A DNA stretch of 48,828 bases from Parabacteroides sp. (GCA_017481945.1 JAFUOJ010000005.1:1-48828); one strand, 5' to 3'. Shown: positions 1-8,494, counted from the first letter of the stretch. The notes: generated from the sequence alone by a model not told the origin. Program-made: numbers and translations.

Positions 1-2831
1 CCTGCAGGAGCAGCGATTGTTGCGTTGTCTGATGTAAGAACTGTGTTAGCTACTACCTGACCTAAGATGTTGCTTACTACAACTTTCTTACCAGCAGCGC
101 CATTGATTGTTACATTACCTTCACCAGCGATTACTGTTACACCTTCAGCAGCGATTGTTTCGTTTGCTGTAGGAGCTTTTTCAGCCTTTTCAAATTCGAA
201 TGTCAAAGCATTGTTCAAAGCAGTTCTCAAGTTACCTGTTGTGTAATACAATACACCGTTAGATTGTGCTAAGTAACCATAATCAGAACCATCACGATAT
301 TCTACGTATGCTACATTACCTTCTGTACCTTCAACCTTACGCAATGCTACTGTATATTCAGGATTTGCAGCCAATGCTATCTTTGTAGTATCATTAATCT
401 GTAAAGAATCAGAACCAACACGAAGAGCAGGAGCAAAGCTTACAGAATCATTTGCTGCAAGAACATCGTTAGCAGGAGTAGCAAACGCATCAGAGTTCTT
501 CAAATAAGCCATGTAACCAACAGCCTTCAAGCTATCAGATACGATACCTTGCTGAGCTGTACCGATCAAGAATGTAGGACGTACTACATTTGTATCAACT
601 GTGTCAACCCACAATTTGAACCAGTCTGCTTCGTAACCCGGTTTATCCTGTTCAGCTTTCAAGATTGCGTTCTTGTTATCAGCGTTAGCTGTAATAGCCA
701 ATGAAGTATTTTCTGTAGAAGCTACTCTGTAGTGACCTGGTTCTAATGACAAGTATTCAGGAATAACTACATCAATGAATGACCACAAACCGTTCATCTT
801 ATTCAAGTCTGTTACTTGATTGTAAACTTCAGCTGTTGTAGCAGATACAGATACCTGATCCAATACATAACGATTATTAATAGTAGGTTGAGCAGTTGCA
901 GCAGCAGTCAAATCAATACGATTTTCTGCTTTAACCAATATACCTGTATTAGGAGCTGGAACAGCTTCGTTAACTGTCAAAATCTGATATTTACCTTCTT
1001 CATAAGTAGCACGCATCAAATAAGAATCTGCTTTAGAAGCTTCTTTTGTATGTCTTACACGATTCAATGCATCAGAATAACCATCTACATAAAGAGTATC
1101 GTTACCTTCTACATAATACAATTTATAAGAGATAGCTCTCAAAATATCACGACCGATAGAGAATGTATCAACCGGCATTACTTTATAAGCAGCTGCTTTT
1201 TCTTTATCAACAACCTGAACTTTCAACAAAGAGTCTGTCTTATACGGAGTAGCAAGTACATAAGCCAAGTCGTTACCACCCATAATTTCAGTATTGAACT
1301 GCAAATAAACTTCTGTTACATCAGCTTCTTCTGCATCTTCACCAAATCTCTTATATCCTAAATATTCATCTTTAGAATCAAATTTAATCATTGTAATAGT
1401 ATCAATACCTGCAGCACCTACTACTTCATAAGCATTTTCTACTACATTACCATCAGCGTCAAGCACTTCATAGAACTTAACTGATTTAGCGCTGTTATCT
1501 ACCAACGGTTTTGTAGCTTCACGGTTGAAGATATACGGATAATAAGAAGTTTCAGGAACATACCACTGTGCAGCTGGTACTAAGCTCTTATCTTCAAGAT
1601 TCTTAATCCATTCAAAATCTTCCAAGTTCATATTATCGTCAAGAACAGCAACCTTAGCAGAATCCTGAGTTAAACCTTTATAGATATAGTAGTAACCAGC
1701 GTCTACTTGTTTACCCTTACCTTGAACTAAAGTAATTGACGGATTCGGCATATTTTTGCTGAAGCAACCCTGTGCAGCAGTCAAAGCAGTTTCATCATAA
1801 CCAGCGTCATAAGAAGACAATGTAATCCAAGCTGACTCAGGAGCATTAACAACTGATGCAACTTTACTAGCTGTTGATTCAAAAACATCACCAGAAGCAC
1901 TGATTACAGGAACACCCAAAACTTGAATAGCCAATGAATCTTTTACATTCTTCCAAATAGAGAACTTATAGCTAGCCACTACCTTTTTACTCAATGCTGA
2001 ATTCTTATTCAATGTATCCAATGTCAAAACATGTCCACCTAATTTCTGTGTACTATCCAACAAACCAATACGGTTGTAATAAACAGTATCGACATTCAAA
2101 TATTTATCTGAACCATAAACGTTCAAATAATACCAAACATCTGTATTATTACCATTAATACCTTCTGCATGGAACTTACTTTCAATCGCTTTATGAGAAT
2201 TCTGAGCCTGTTCAGTCTGAGAAGTAGCAGAATTATCTGTCAACTTGAACCAGTCTGAATACATAGCATTCAATTCTGCAGCTGTCATCTGTTTCCAACC
2301 TGGGATAGTAGCATAAACATTTACACCATTATCATCAGTCTTTTCCATTTCAACAACGTTTGATGTACCCTGAGTCTGTACTTGATAGTTTTGATAATTG
2401 TAAATGTAACCTAACTTAGCAGGAGTACCAGGAGCTGTTGCTTCAAAGTTCCAACCAAATTTATCAGCTGATACACCAGCAACAACTGTCAAATCCAAAT
2501 AACTACCAGTTGCCTTATTCTGGAATTGATAGTATTTATCATCAGACTTTGTAATAATCCAAATTGCAGAGTCACCTTTTGCTTCTAAAGTAGCACCAGG
2601 AGCAACACAAACTACTGAATCTTTTCCAGCAACTTTTGTCACAGCAAAATAATCATCAACGTTTAGATCAATTGTTACATCTGTAGCACCACCATCTGTG
2701 TGACGAAGATAATAATACTCACCACTAACAATTGAAGACGCAGGGGTTTCTGTTGTAGAGGGGCACTGTGCATATGCACTTGTTCCCATCATCAAAGAAG
2801 CCGCTAAAAGAGTAAAAAACTTCTTGTTCAT
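1..2831 (-). CDS. Large secreted DUF6383-type surface protein, 3' end cut by window edge
   Basis: An uninterrupted minus-strand frame runs from the ATG at 2831 to the window edge, about 943 codons with no stop, so the protein is longer than seen. It opens with a clear Sec signal peptide (MNKKFFTLLAASLMMGTSAYA) and continues as a Thr/Ser/Asp/Ala-rich, beta-type protein with repeated phrases of the kind 'W-Y-Y-L', 'ADWFKL' and 'SDWFKL', suggesting internal duplication. The last visible segment (GVTVIAGEGNVTINGAAGKK, then VVVSNILGQVV) matches my memory of the C-terminal DUF6383 domain and resembles a type A T9SS sorting domain. Expected location is the cell surface or outside the cell; the ligand is unknown. 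A promoter with both boxes lies at 2946-2975. The family call is recognition only; the open frame and signal peptide are directly visible. Confidence 0.82.
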   Translation of the reverse strand, partial: MNKKFFTLLAASLMMGTSAYAQCPSTTETPASSIVSGEYYYLRHTDGGATDVTIDLNVDDYFAVTKVAGKDSVVCVAPGATLEAKGDSAIWIITKSDDKYYQFQNKATGSYLDLTVVAGVSADKFGWNFEATAPGTPAKLGYIYNYQNYQVQTQGTSNVVEMEKTDDNGVNVYATIPGWKQMTAAELNAMYSDWFKLTDNSATSQTEQAQNSHKAIESKFHAEGINGNNTDVWYYLNVYGSDKYLNVDTVYYNRIGLLDSTQKLGGHVLTLDTLNKNSALSKKVVASYKFSIWKNVKDSLAIQVLGVPVISASGDVFESTASKVASVVNAPESAWITLSSYDAGYDETALTAAQGCFSKNMPNPSITLVQGKGKQVDAGYYYIYKGLTQDSAKVAVLDDNMNLEDFEWIKNLEDKSLVPAAQWYVPETSYYPYIFNREATKPLVDNSAKSVKFYEVLDADGNVVENAYEVVGAAGIDTITMIKFDSKDEYLGYKRFGEDAEEADVTEVYLQFNTEIMGGNDLAYVLATPYKTDSLLKVQVVDKEKAAAYKVMPVDTFSIGRDILRAISYKLYYVEGNDTLYVDGYSDALNRVRHTKEASKADSYLMRATYEEGKYQILTVNEAVPAPNTGILVKAENRIDLTAAATAQPTINNRYVLDQVSVSATTAEVYNQVTDLNKMNGLWSFIDVVIPEYLSLEPGHYRVASTENTSLAITANADNKNAILKAEQDKPGYEADWFKLWVDTVDTNVVRPTFLIGTAQQGIVSDSLKAVGYMAYLKNSDAFATPANDVLAANDSVSFAPALRVGSDSLQINDTTKIALAANPEYTVALRKVEGTEGNVAYVEYRDGSDYGYLAQSNGVLYYTTGNLRTALNNALTFEFEKAEKAPTANETIAAEGVTVIAGEGNVTINGAAGKKVVVSNILGQVVANTVLTSDNATIAAPA

Positions 2832-2897
2832 AAATTTAACTTTTTAATTAACAAATTATTTGTAATCACTTAATTTTCAACGATTAACTTAATTTTG

Positions 2898-2929
2898 GTA
2901 TAAAGACCAACGAAAACGAACGTTTATAC
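2898..2929 (-). promoter_or_regulatory. Leader hairpin of the surface-protein gene
   Basis: Arms GTATAAA (2898-2904) and TTTATAC (2923-2929) are exact complements around an 18-nt loop. The loop carries most of the 17-bp repeat that also forms one arm of the upstream terminator. It lies in the transcribed leader, roughly 70-100 nt before the start codon. A regulatory role is inference. Confidence 0.4.
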
Positions 2930-2945
2930 TTGTCATTTTCAACTG

Positions 2946-2975
2946 CAAAAATACATATACTTTTTATTCCTGCAA
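2946..2975 (-). promoter_or_regulatory. Bacteroidetes promoter for the DUF6383 gene
   Basis: On the minus strand TTG (2973-2975) is followed after 19 nt by TATTTTTG (2946-2953), fitting the Bacteroidetes TTG-N19-21-TAnnTTTG promoter. It predicts a leader of about 105 nt before the ATG at 2831. Confidence 0.65.
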
Positions 2976-3077
2976 TTATTTTCTCCAAGAAATTTCTTTT
3001 TCTATATCCTTTCTTATCAATTAAATAGAAAATCGAGGACGAAATTCCTGCTTTTTGATACGAAGCAAAAAACGTCC

Positions 3078-3114
3078 AAAAAAAGACCAACGAAAACGTT
3101 CCTTTTCGTTGGTC
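3078..3114 (-). terminator. Intrinsic terminator after the DUF3987 gene
   Basis: A perfect 12-bp stem, GACCAACGAAAA (3085-3096) with TTTTCGTTGGTC (3103-3114), has a 6-nt loop. On the minus strand it is followed by seven T (3078-3084). It sits about 250 nt after the stop of the 3368-5671 gene and upstream of the promoter of the surface-protein gene. Confidence 0.75.
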
Positions 3115-3341
3115 ATCCTTTTTCCCCTCCTAAGATTTTGAGTATTACCGTTTTAACATTTGATTTAACACTTTTAGATCAACCATTTTAGTGGGTTTTC
3201 AGCTATTTGCGTCAGCAATAGCTAACTAATTGGTGCTTATCGAGTTAAATACTCCTGCGGAGCGATTTCCGAAGGGGTGCTTTTCGCCTTTTTTCGTGCT
3301 TCCCTGCAATCTTGCTGATTTTGAAGGAAAGGATTCGTTAA

Positions 3342-3368
3342 AAAAGTCTCAAAAGTCTCAAAAGTCTC
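3342..3368. repeat. Three tandem copies of AAAAGTCTC (right at the gene's stop codon)
   Basis: Three exact 9-bp copies run 3342-3350, 3351-3359 and 3360-3368, the last base being part of the TAG stop of the DUF3987 gene. The array is inverted relative to 4823-4849, giving a 27-bp inverted repeat with one mismatch, about 1.45 kb apart. Confidence 0.85.
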
Positions 3369-5671
3369 TATGGTATTTCCGGTGCAGTCACTTTTTTCCC
3401 TTCTGTTGTTTTCTGGTAGTAACCAGCTCCTAATGAAACAATTAAGCCCAACTTCTCACATTTATTAACCATCCGAGCAAAGCTGGATTTACAAATACCG
3501 CGGACGCGAGCCTCCTCTAAAAACTCTCCCCATTTGAAAGACTCCGGCATATCAGCAAACAGCTTCTGCTGCGTGTACGGGAACTTATAATGTGCTCGTT
3601 TCTGAGGACGCTTCAAAGTCGTACTCACGACATAAGCATGTTGCAAACAGACAGTCGTAATTGCAAAAGCAGTTTGGAAATCCTCATCACTCACCGTACA
3701 GCTTTTTTCCCGCAAACGCATTTCCCCTTTACGCAGGGCAGTCAAAACCATTGCGATACGGAAGGTCGCCAACCGATAGCGAAAGACAGCAGAGGCTAAG
3801 TCTTCATTATCGAACGCCCGTACCTTATTATATTCTCGATTAAAATAACGGTCTAACCATTTGCGATGAGCGTCTCGAAATTTCACCCAAGTCGGCGAAC
3901 TCTCCAAATGCAAAGCAATATCCAAGACCCGTTGTCCCAACGTATCAAAATAGTCTGCTGCGTCCGGTGTATCATCTGCCGAGGTCAGTTCCCGATAGGG
4001 AGCATTCCCCAATAGCTTATAAATCAGAAGTCGACTGAACGTCCCGTTCTCCGTAGAGGGGACCAACTGTTTAAACATACCATCCGTTCCGGTAACCAAG
4101 AGAGCTAATTTGGGACGAGCAGCTAAACAGGAACCTCCATTTTTGGTATCACTCCCGACCCGTTCATGATGTGCCACCTGATTCAGTAAATAGCCATACC
4201 CTCCGAAATCCTGTCCCATCGTTTGCGTCAAAGCTTCCATCTCTGTTTCAAACATACAGGAGACGTAAGGACTATTGTCCTGCAACAGTTCCATCAAACG
4301 GGCCAATGTAACATAACCAAAAACATTCAGGTTCTTCTGTTTTACCACCTCCGGTTCCTCCAATGTCTCCAGCGGGAGTTTCGGTTCCTTACGCGAAGGA
4401 CGGCGCATTCGTTGTAGATAGAGTTCATATTCCCGTTTCTTCTTTTCATAAGCTTTTACCTCCTGCCGGGATTGTTCGTACACGTAACTTTGCCAAGGAG
4501 CTATCAGCTTATGCATAGATGCCAGACATCCTTTGCCACTTCCGGAAGGTCCAATGACAGCACTGAAGAGACAGGAGAAATATTTTTCCTCTCCCAAAGA
4601 ACCGGTAACATCAGACATAATACTACTTAATAATGTAAGGGCAGACAGGAGCATAATATCCTTTTCATCCCGGCTTCGCGCCTTTTTCAAAATGTCCGTG
4701 AGGATAGGTGGAAGACGGTCATAAATAGCCTCTTCGAAGTGGGGTAAAAGGGATTCATCCAGCTCTATATCAGGAGCTTCAGAGTCTTCATCCTGCAGTA
4801 TCTGTTTTTCAGGAACCCCCTTGAGACTTTTGAGACTATTGAGACTTTTTTCGCCTATAGCAGTGCCATACCGCTGGTAAATATCTTGGACAGTCTTCTC
4901 TATTTCAGCGGTAGAAAAATCTGAACAGGCATACCGTTCCTGACAAGCGGTTATCACCTCTCTCATAGAGAATCCGGCCATATTCAGCTGGGCGGAAAGT
5001 TTGACGAGAAATTGATGGCGGGAACCGTTTAAGAAACTGTTGTTCTCCTCAAATTTCGTCAAATAATGCAGTAAACGACTTTGAGAGTGTCGGGAAGAGG
5101 TTCCGGCAATATGCATTTTCTCCGTTTCTACCTTATTGAATGCGAGAAGATCATAACTGACAAAACAACCCCGATTGGCATCTTTACCGCTCACATCGAC
5201 TTTCACTCCCGGAATATCTTTTTCTATCTGTTGTCGTACCCACTCAAAAGCTTGGGCATGTTGTTCCAATGAGCTATCTACCCTTACAAAAAGTTTCACA
5301 CCGGTCCCGGTAGGACTGATATGTCCGGCTTTCACATAAGGTAACTCCTGTGCTTGCCGGATTACTTCCGAAGGAGGAATCGGACTGTCATCAATATCAA
5401 TACAGAGACATTGACTGTAGTGCACGAAGTGTTCCAAGCGTCTCCCTCCTTTCAAAGCCCCTCCGACCACAAAGAGTGGGAGTTGTTTTTTCAGTGTTTC
5501 AGCTTCTTGTGCTTTTCCTACTTTCACCAAATGACGCAGGCGGGTGATCCGCGAAGCAAATTCAGAACTTTTCACCTTGTCGATGTATTGACTCAAAGTC
5601 ATTGGACTGTTCGTTTCCGGATGGAACAGAGAATCAAAGTAGGTTCCTTCAATTTTTTCTTTTTCTTTCAT
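3368..5671 (-). CDS. BT4734-like / DUF3987 primase-helicase-like protein
   Basis: A protein of about 767 aa. I start it at ATG 5671 (MKEKEKIEGTYF); the longer frame to 5722 would overlap the upstream gene. The N-terminal third (about 45-180) looks like the BT4734/VirE-N domain, followed by a helical PriCT-like segment (about 220-290: FLVKLSAQLNMAGFSMREVI). From about 320 on it resembles DUF3987, with a P-loop-like GPSGSGKG near residue 375. These proteins are found in Bacteroidales mobile and accessory islands and are thought to act on DNA, but no reaction is established. It lies 20 bp after a DUF4248 gene, its usual partner. A KSLNSLKSLK linker is encoded by 9-bp tandem repeats (4823-4849) mirrored just after the stop codon. 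Confidence 0.85.
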   Translation of the reverse strand: MKEKEKIEGTYFDSLFHPETNSPMTLSQYIDKVKSSEFASRITRLRHLVKVGKAQEAETLKKQLPLFVVGGALKGGRRLEHFVHYSQCLCIDIDDSPIPPSEVIRQAQELPYVKAGHISPTGTGVKLFVRVDSSLEQHAQAFEWVRQQIEKDIPGVKVDVSGKDANRGCFVSYDLLAFNKVETEKMHIAGTSSRHSQSRLLHYLTKFEENNSFLNGSRHQFLVKLSAQLNMAGFSMREVITACQERYACSDFSTAEIEKTVQDIYQRYGTAIGEKSLNSLKSLKGVPEKQILQDEDSEAPDIELDESLLPHFEEAIYDRLPPILTDILKKARSRDEKDIMLLSALTLLSSIMSDVTGSLGEEKYFSCLFSAVIGPSGSGKGCLASMHKLIAPWQSYVYEQSRQEVKAYEKKKREYELYLQRMRRPSRKEPKLPLETLEEPEVVKQKNLNVFGYVTLARLMELLQDNSPYVSCMFETEMEALTQTMGQDFGGYGYLLNQVAHHERVGSDTKNGGSCLAARPKLALLVTGTDGMFKQLVPSTENGTFSRLLIYKLLGNAPYRELTSADDTPDAADYFDTLGQRVLDIALHLESSPTWVKFRDAHRKWLDRYFNREYNKVRAFDNEDLASAVFRYRLATFRIAMVLTALRKGEMRLREKSCTVSDEDFQTAFAITTVCLQHAYVVSTTLKRPQKRAHYKFPYTQQKLFADMPESFKWGEFLEEARVRGICKSSFARMVNKCEKLGLIVSLGAGYYQKTTEGKKVTAPEIP
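4823..4849. repeat. Three tandem 9-bp repeats inside the DUF3987 gene, inverted copy of 3342-3368
   Basis: GAGACTTTT, GAGACTATT and GAGACTTTT follow one another without gaps. Read on the coding strand they encode the tripeptides KSL-NSL-KSL in frame. The block is the reverse complement of 3342-3368 with one mismatch in 27. Confidence 0.85.
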
Positions 5672-5691
5672 AAAGTCATTGTTTAATTGAA

Positions 5692-5928
5692 TTAGGGTTC
5701 TCCTAAGTGGTCTACCAAGCAAGCCACCTGTTTAGGAGTATAAAGTTTTTGAAATTTGACCCAACCGGCGGCAATCAGCTTTTCTTTCAACCCCCGTGAG
5801 GTGGCAATCCAGACCCACATGCGTTTGTAGGCCACTTCGGGTGTACAGTCAGGGAAATAGAGTTGGGCAAATTCTGTAACGCCCATCGCCCCTCGAACAG
5901 AGGGAGATTCTTTTTTTTCGTGTTTCAT
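5692..5928 (-). CDS. DUF4248 family small protein
   Basis: A 78-aa protein with the pattern VTEFAQLYFPDCTPEVAYKR, then LKEKLIAAGW and QKLYTPKQVACLVDHLG, which I recognise as DUF4248. The family is small, without membrane segments, and has the look of a compact helical DNA-binding or adaptor protein, though no function is proven. It is typically encoded directly before a BT4734/DUF3987 protein, as here (20 bp apart, same strand), so they probably form one operon. Other usual members of such cassettes (HU-like protein, amidase) are not present downstream. ATG at 5928; no Shine-Dalgarno. Confidence 0.8.
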   Translation of the reverse strand: MKHEKKESPSVRGAMGVTEFAQLYFPDCTPEVAYKRMWVWIATSRGLKEKLIAAGWVKFQKLYTPKQVACLVDHLGEP

Positions 5929-6097
5929 TTCGTTGTTATTTTTGTGTTTTCTTAACCCTTACAAGATACGAATTTATCCTATAAATCGCAAATAATCAGG
6001 AGGTTATTTACAAATATTTTCACTCACTCCTCTAAATAAATTCGCCACTCTTTTTTCTATTTTAACGCTTGACAGTCCACTATCCCCAGATTTCCTT

Positions 6098-6105
6098 TAT
6101 CTTTG
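6098..6105 (+). promoter_or_regulatory. Promoter -7 box for the mlaE operon
   Basis: TATCTTTG fits TAnnTTTG and lies 26 bp before the ATG at 6132. No TTG sits at the standard distance; the nearest (6069-6071) is 26 nt away, so the -33 element is unclear. Confidence 0.5.
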
Positions 6106-6131
6106 CATAGATAATTGAATAGAATTAGAAA

Positions 6132-6881
6132 ATGATGAATAAAGCATTACATCAGGTCGGAGAGTATGTGCTGTTGATGGGGAAGTGTATTTCAGTTCCC
6201 AATCGGTGGAGCATGTTCTTCAAGCAGTTGATTAAAGAGATTTATAAGTTGGGGGTTGACTCCCTGTGGATTGTGGTGATCATTTCCGTATTTATCGGTA
6301 CGGTGATTGCAATTCAGATTTCGTTGAACATCAGTTCTCCTTTGATTCCTAAGTTTACCATCGGATACACCACCCGTGAGATTATCTTGCTGGAGTTCTC
6401 GTCCTCCATCATGTGTTTGATTCTGGCCGGTAAGGTCGGGAGTAACATTGCTTCGGAGATTGGGACCATGCGTGTGACGGAACAGATTGACGCGATGGAA
6501 ATCATGGGGGTAAACTCGGCAAATTTCCTGATTCTGCCGAAGATGGTTGGTATGATGACCTTTATTCCCGTATTGGTAATCTTCAGTATGTTTACCGGTA
6601 TTTTGGGAGGTATAGCCGCCAGCTATTCAACCGGAACGAACATGACACCTGCCTCCTTTGAATATGGGTTGCAGTTCTATTTTACAGAGTTTTATATCTG
6701 GTACTCTATTATCAAGTCAGTAGTATATGCCTTTATTATCTCTTCCATTGCTGCCTATTTCGGTTACAACGTGAAGGGCGGTGCTTTGGAAGTCGGTAAG
6801 GCCAGTACCAATGCGGTAGTGATGAGCAGTATCATGATTCTGCTGGCGGACGTGATTATGACGAACTTAATGTTGACTTAA
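6132..6881 (+). CDS. mlaE: MlaE-family lipid ABC transporter permease
   Basis: 249 aa, the usual length for the MlaE/YrbE permease family. It has an amphipathic N-terminus (about 1-45) and then about five hydrophobic segments, including one near 45-70 (WIVVIISVFIGTVIAIQISL) and the conserved region ILAGKVGSNIASEIGTMRVT (about 97-116), a family hallmark. In Gram-negative bacteria these permeases move phospholipid between inner and outer membranes with an MCE (MlaD) protein. No MCE gene is adjacent here. The ATPase gene follows after one base, so translation is probably coupled. ATG 6132 is followed by a second ATG; either could be used. Confidence 0.9.
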   Translation: MMNKALHQVGEYVLLMGKCISVPNRWSMFFKQLIKEIYKLGVDSLWIVVIISVFIGTVIAIQISLNISSPLIPKFTIGYTTREIILLEFSSSIMCLILAGKVGSNIASEIGTMRVTEQIDAMEIMGVNSANFLILPKMVGMMTFIPVLVIFSMFTGILGGIAASYSTGTNMTPASFEYGLQFYFTEFYIWYSIIKSVVYAFIISSIAAYFGYNVKGGALEVGKASTNAVVMSSIMILLADVIMTNLMLT

Positions 6882-6882
6882 C

Positions 6883-7674
6883 ATGGTAGAGATTAAACAT
6901 ATCATCAAGTCCTTCGAAGGACGAACAGTGCTGAATGATGTCAGTGCCCTTTTTGAAGATGGAAAGACAAACCTGATTATCGGCCGAAGCGGTTCCGGTA
7001 AGACGGTTTTGATTAAGAATATCATTGGATTAATGACTCCGGATTCGGGGGAGATTCTGTATGACGGACGTGATTTGACAGCGATGAACAAGCAGGAGCT
7101 GAACCTGTTACGCCGCGAGATGGGAATGTTATTCCAGGGGTCAGCCCTGTTCGACAGTATGACGGTATTGGAGAACGTAATGTTCCCGTTGGATATGTTT
7201 TCCAATGACACCTACCGAGACCGCTTGAAGCGTGCCCAGTTCTGTTTGGACCGTGTGAACCTGTCCGAGGCCGGTCATCTCTATCCTTCGGAGATCAGTG
7301 GAGGTATGATGAAACGTGCAGCGATTGCCCGAGCCATTGCGTTGAACCCGAAGTATCTGTTCTGTGACGAACCGAACTCCGGTCTGGACCCGAAGACCTC
7401 TTTGATTATCGATGATTTGATTCATGATATTACAGCTGAATACAAGATGACCACAATCATCAATACCCATGACATGAACTCGGTGATGAACATCGGGGAG
7501 AACATCATCTTCATCAAAGAGGGTGTCAAAGAGTGGCAGGGAAACAGTCAGGAGGTTATTACCTCTAAGAATCAGGCTTTGAACGACTTTATCTTTGCTT
7601 CGGATCTGTTCCGTAAGGTGAAGGAGGTAGAGGAGAGCGAAATAAGAGAAAACCAACATACAGAAAAGAAATGA
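6883..7674 (+). CDS. mlaF: MlaF-family ABC transporter ATP-binding protein
   Basis: 263 aa with the complete nucleotide-binding set: Walker A GRSGSGKT (34-41), Q-loop (MGMLFQGSALFD), signature ISGGMMKRAAIARA, Walker B YLFCDEPNSGLDP and the H-loop INTHDMNSV. The ISGGMMKR form of the signature is typical of MlaF rather than of sugar or drug exporters. It powers the permease encoded one base upstream. The C-terminal 40 residues are charged (KVKEVEESEIRENQ) and probably extend beyond the ATPase fold. The stop overlaps the start of the next gene by four bases (ATGA), so the hydrolase belongs to the same operon. Confidence 0.92.
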   Translation: MVEIKHIIKSFEGRTVLNDVSALFEDGKTNLIIGRSGSGKTVLIKNIIGLMTPDSGEILYDGRDLTAMNKQELNLLRREMGMLFQGSALFDSMTVLENVMFPLDMFSNDTYRDRLKRAQFCLDRVNLSEAGHLYPSEISGGMMKRAAIARAIALNPKYLFCDEPNSGLDPKTSLIIDDLIHDITAEYKMTTIINTHDMNSVMNIGENIIFIKEGVKEWQGNSQEVITSKNQALNDFIFASDLFRKVKEVEESEIRENQHTEKK

Positions 7675-8441
7675 AAGTAAAGAGTTTGCTTGTAACAATC
7701 TTGTTAGGCTGTATCGCCTTCCAAGGGATTGCTGCTGAGAAGAAGGGGCAGCGGATAGTCTATATCGGAGACTCCATTACCGATGGTAACTGGGCTTGTC
7801 TGAATGGGAAAAAATCATCTGACCGGAAGCACAAAGAGTGGGATAAGAATCATGTGTTCGGTAGCGGGTATATGTATCTGTGTGCCGCTCACTATACAGC
7901 GACTGAACCGGAGAAGGCGTATGAGTTCTTCAACCGAGGAATTTCGGGTCATGAACTGGTTGATTTGGAACAGCGTTGGCAGGAAGATGTGATCGACATG
8001 AAGCCGGATGTACTTTCTGTACTAGTAGGAATCAATGATGTGCAGACCCATCTGAATCATCATCCCGAAAAACCGTTTGATATTGACGGTTGGGAAAAAC
8101 GTTATCGGAAACTGTTGGACGAGGCGTTACAGGCCAATCCAAACCTGAAGATTGTATTGGGGACTCCATTCCTTTTCCGTGCCGGCGGTTTTGATAAAGA
8201 GAATTATCCGGAAAGAGAAAAGTATGTCTATCAATGTATCGCAGTTGTTGAAAAATTGGCAAAGGAGTACAAGACGGTGTATGTTCCTTTCCATAAAATG
8301 TTCAATGATTTGGTAAAGAAATATCCCAATAATCCGAATACCTATTGGTTGTGGGACGGTTGCCACCCAACTCCGGCAGGACATAGCTATATGTCCAAAT
8401 TGTGGATTAAGTTAGTCAATAAAGCAGGGTATATGAAGTAA
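7671..8441 (+). CDS. Secreted GDSL/SGNH-family hydrolase (esterase/lipase)
   Basis: 256 aa with an N-terminal signal peptide (KSLLVTILLGCIAFQGIAA) and all SGNH blocks: block I GDSIT with nucleophile Ser35, block II NRGISG, block III GIND, and block V DGCHPTPAGH carrying the catalytic Asp and His. Such enzymes hydrolyse acyl or acetyl esters on lipids or polysaccharides in the periplasm or outside. The substrate cannot be read from the sequence; similarity to acetyl-xylan and rhamnogalacturonan esterase types is possible. The start ATG overlaps the mlaF stop by 4 bp, implying a link with lipid transport, or simply shared expression. A strong terminator follows. Confidence 0.88.
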   Translation: MKVKSLLVTILLGCIAFQGIAAEKKGQRIVYIGDSITDGNWACLNGKKSSDRKHKEWDKNHVFGSGYMYLCAAHYTATEPEKAYEFFNRGISGHELVDLEQRWQEDVIDMKPDVLSVLVGINDVQTHLNHHPEKPFDIDGWEKRYRKLLDEALQANPNLKIVLGTPFLFRAGGFDKENYPEREKYVYQCIAVVEKLAKEYKTVYVPFHKMFNDLVKKYPNNPNTYWLWDGCHPTPAGHSYMSKLWIKLVNKAGYMK

Positions 8442-8458
8442 ATCCTATTTATATGCAT

Positions 8459-8494
8459 AAAAAAAGCAGTGAGCGAAGGCTCACTGCTTTTTTT
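8459..8494. terminator. Bidirectional terminator between convergent genes
   Basis: A perfect 16-bp stem (AAAAAAAGCAGTGAGC at 8459-8474, complement at 8479-8494) with a GAAG loop. It has an A run before and a T run after, so it works on both strands and separates the SGNH gene from the convergent M16 protease gene. Confidence 0.9.

Larger units (their letters stand above)
2832..3367. other. Intergenic region of 536 bp: promoter, terminator, shared repeat
   Basis: No convincing gene. A possible 68-codon minus-strand frame (2884-3090) overlaps the promoter of the surface protein and has no recognisable content. The stretch holds that promoter (2946-2975), a leader hairpin, a terminator (3078-3114), two copies of a 17-bp repeat (2902-2918 and 3082-3098) and, at its right end, a 9-bp sequence repeated three times (3342-3368). 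I see nothing in 3120-3340. Confidence 0.7.

Noticed and set aside
2884-3090. 68-codon minus-strand frame in the left intergenic region
   Set aside because: It runs through the promoter and leader hairpin of the surface-protein gene and reads as random Lys/Ile/Phe-rich sequence with no family features.
3342-4849. Insertion sequence or transposon ends
   Set aside because: The inverted repeats are built of 9-bp tandem units, one of which codes in frame, and there is no transposase or target-site duplication.
5672-5722. Longer N-terminus for the DUF3987 protein
   Set aside because: It would overlap the DUF4248 coding sequence; ATG 5671 gives the family-like start and a 20-bp gap.
7141-7698. 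185-codon frame antisense to mlaF
   Set aside because: Shadow of a clear ABC ATPase gene on the other strand; its own translation has no recognisable motif.
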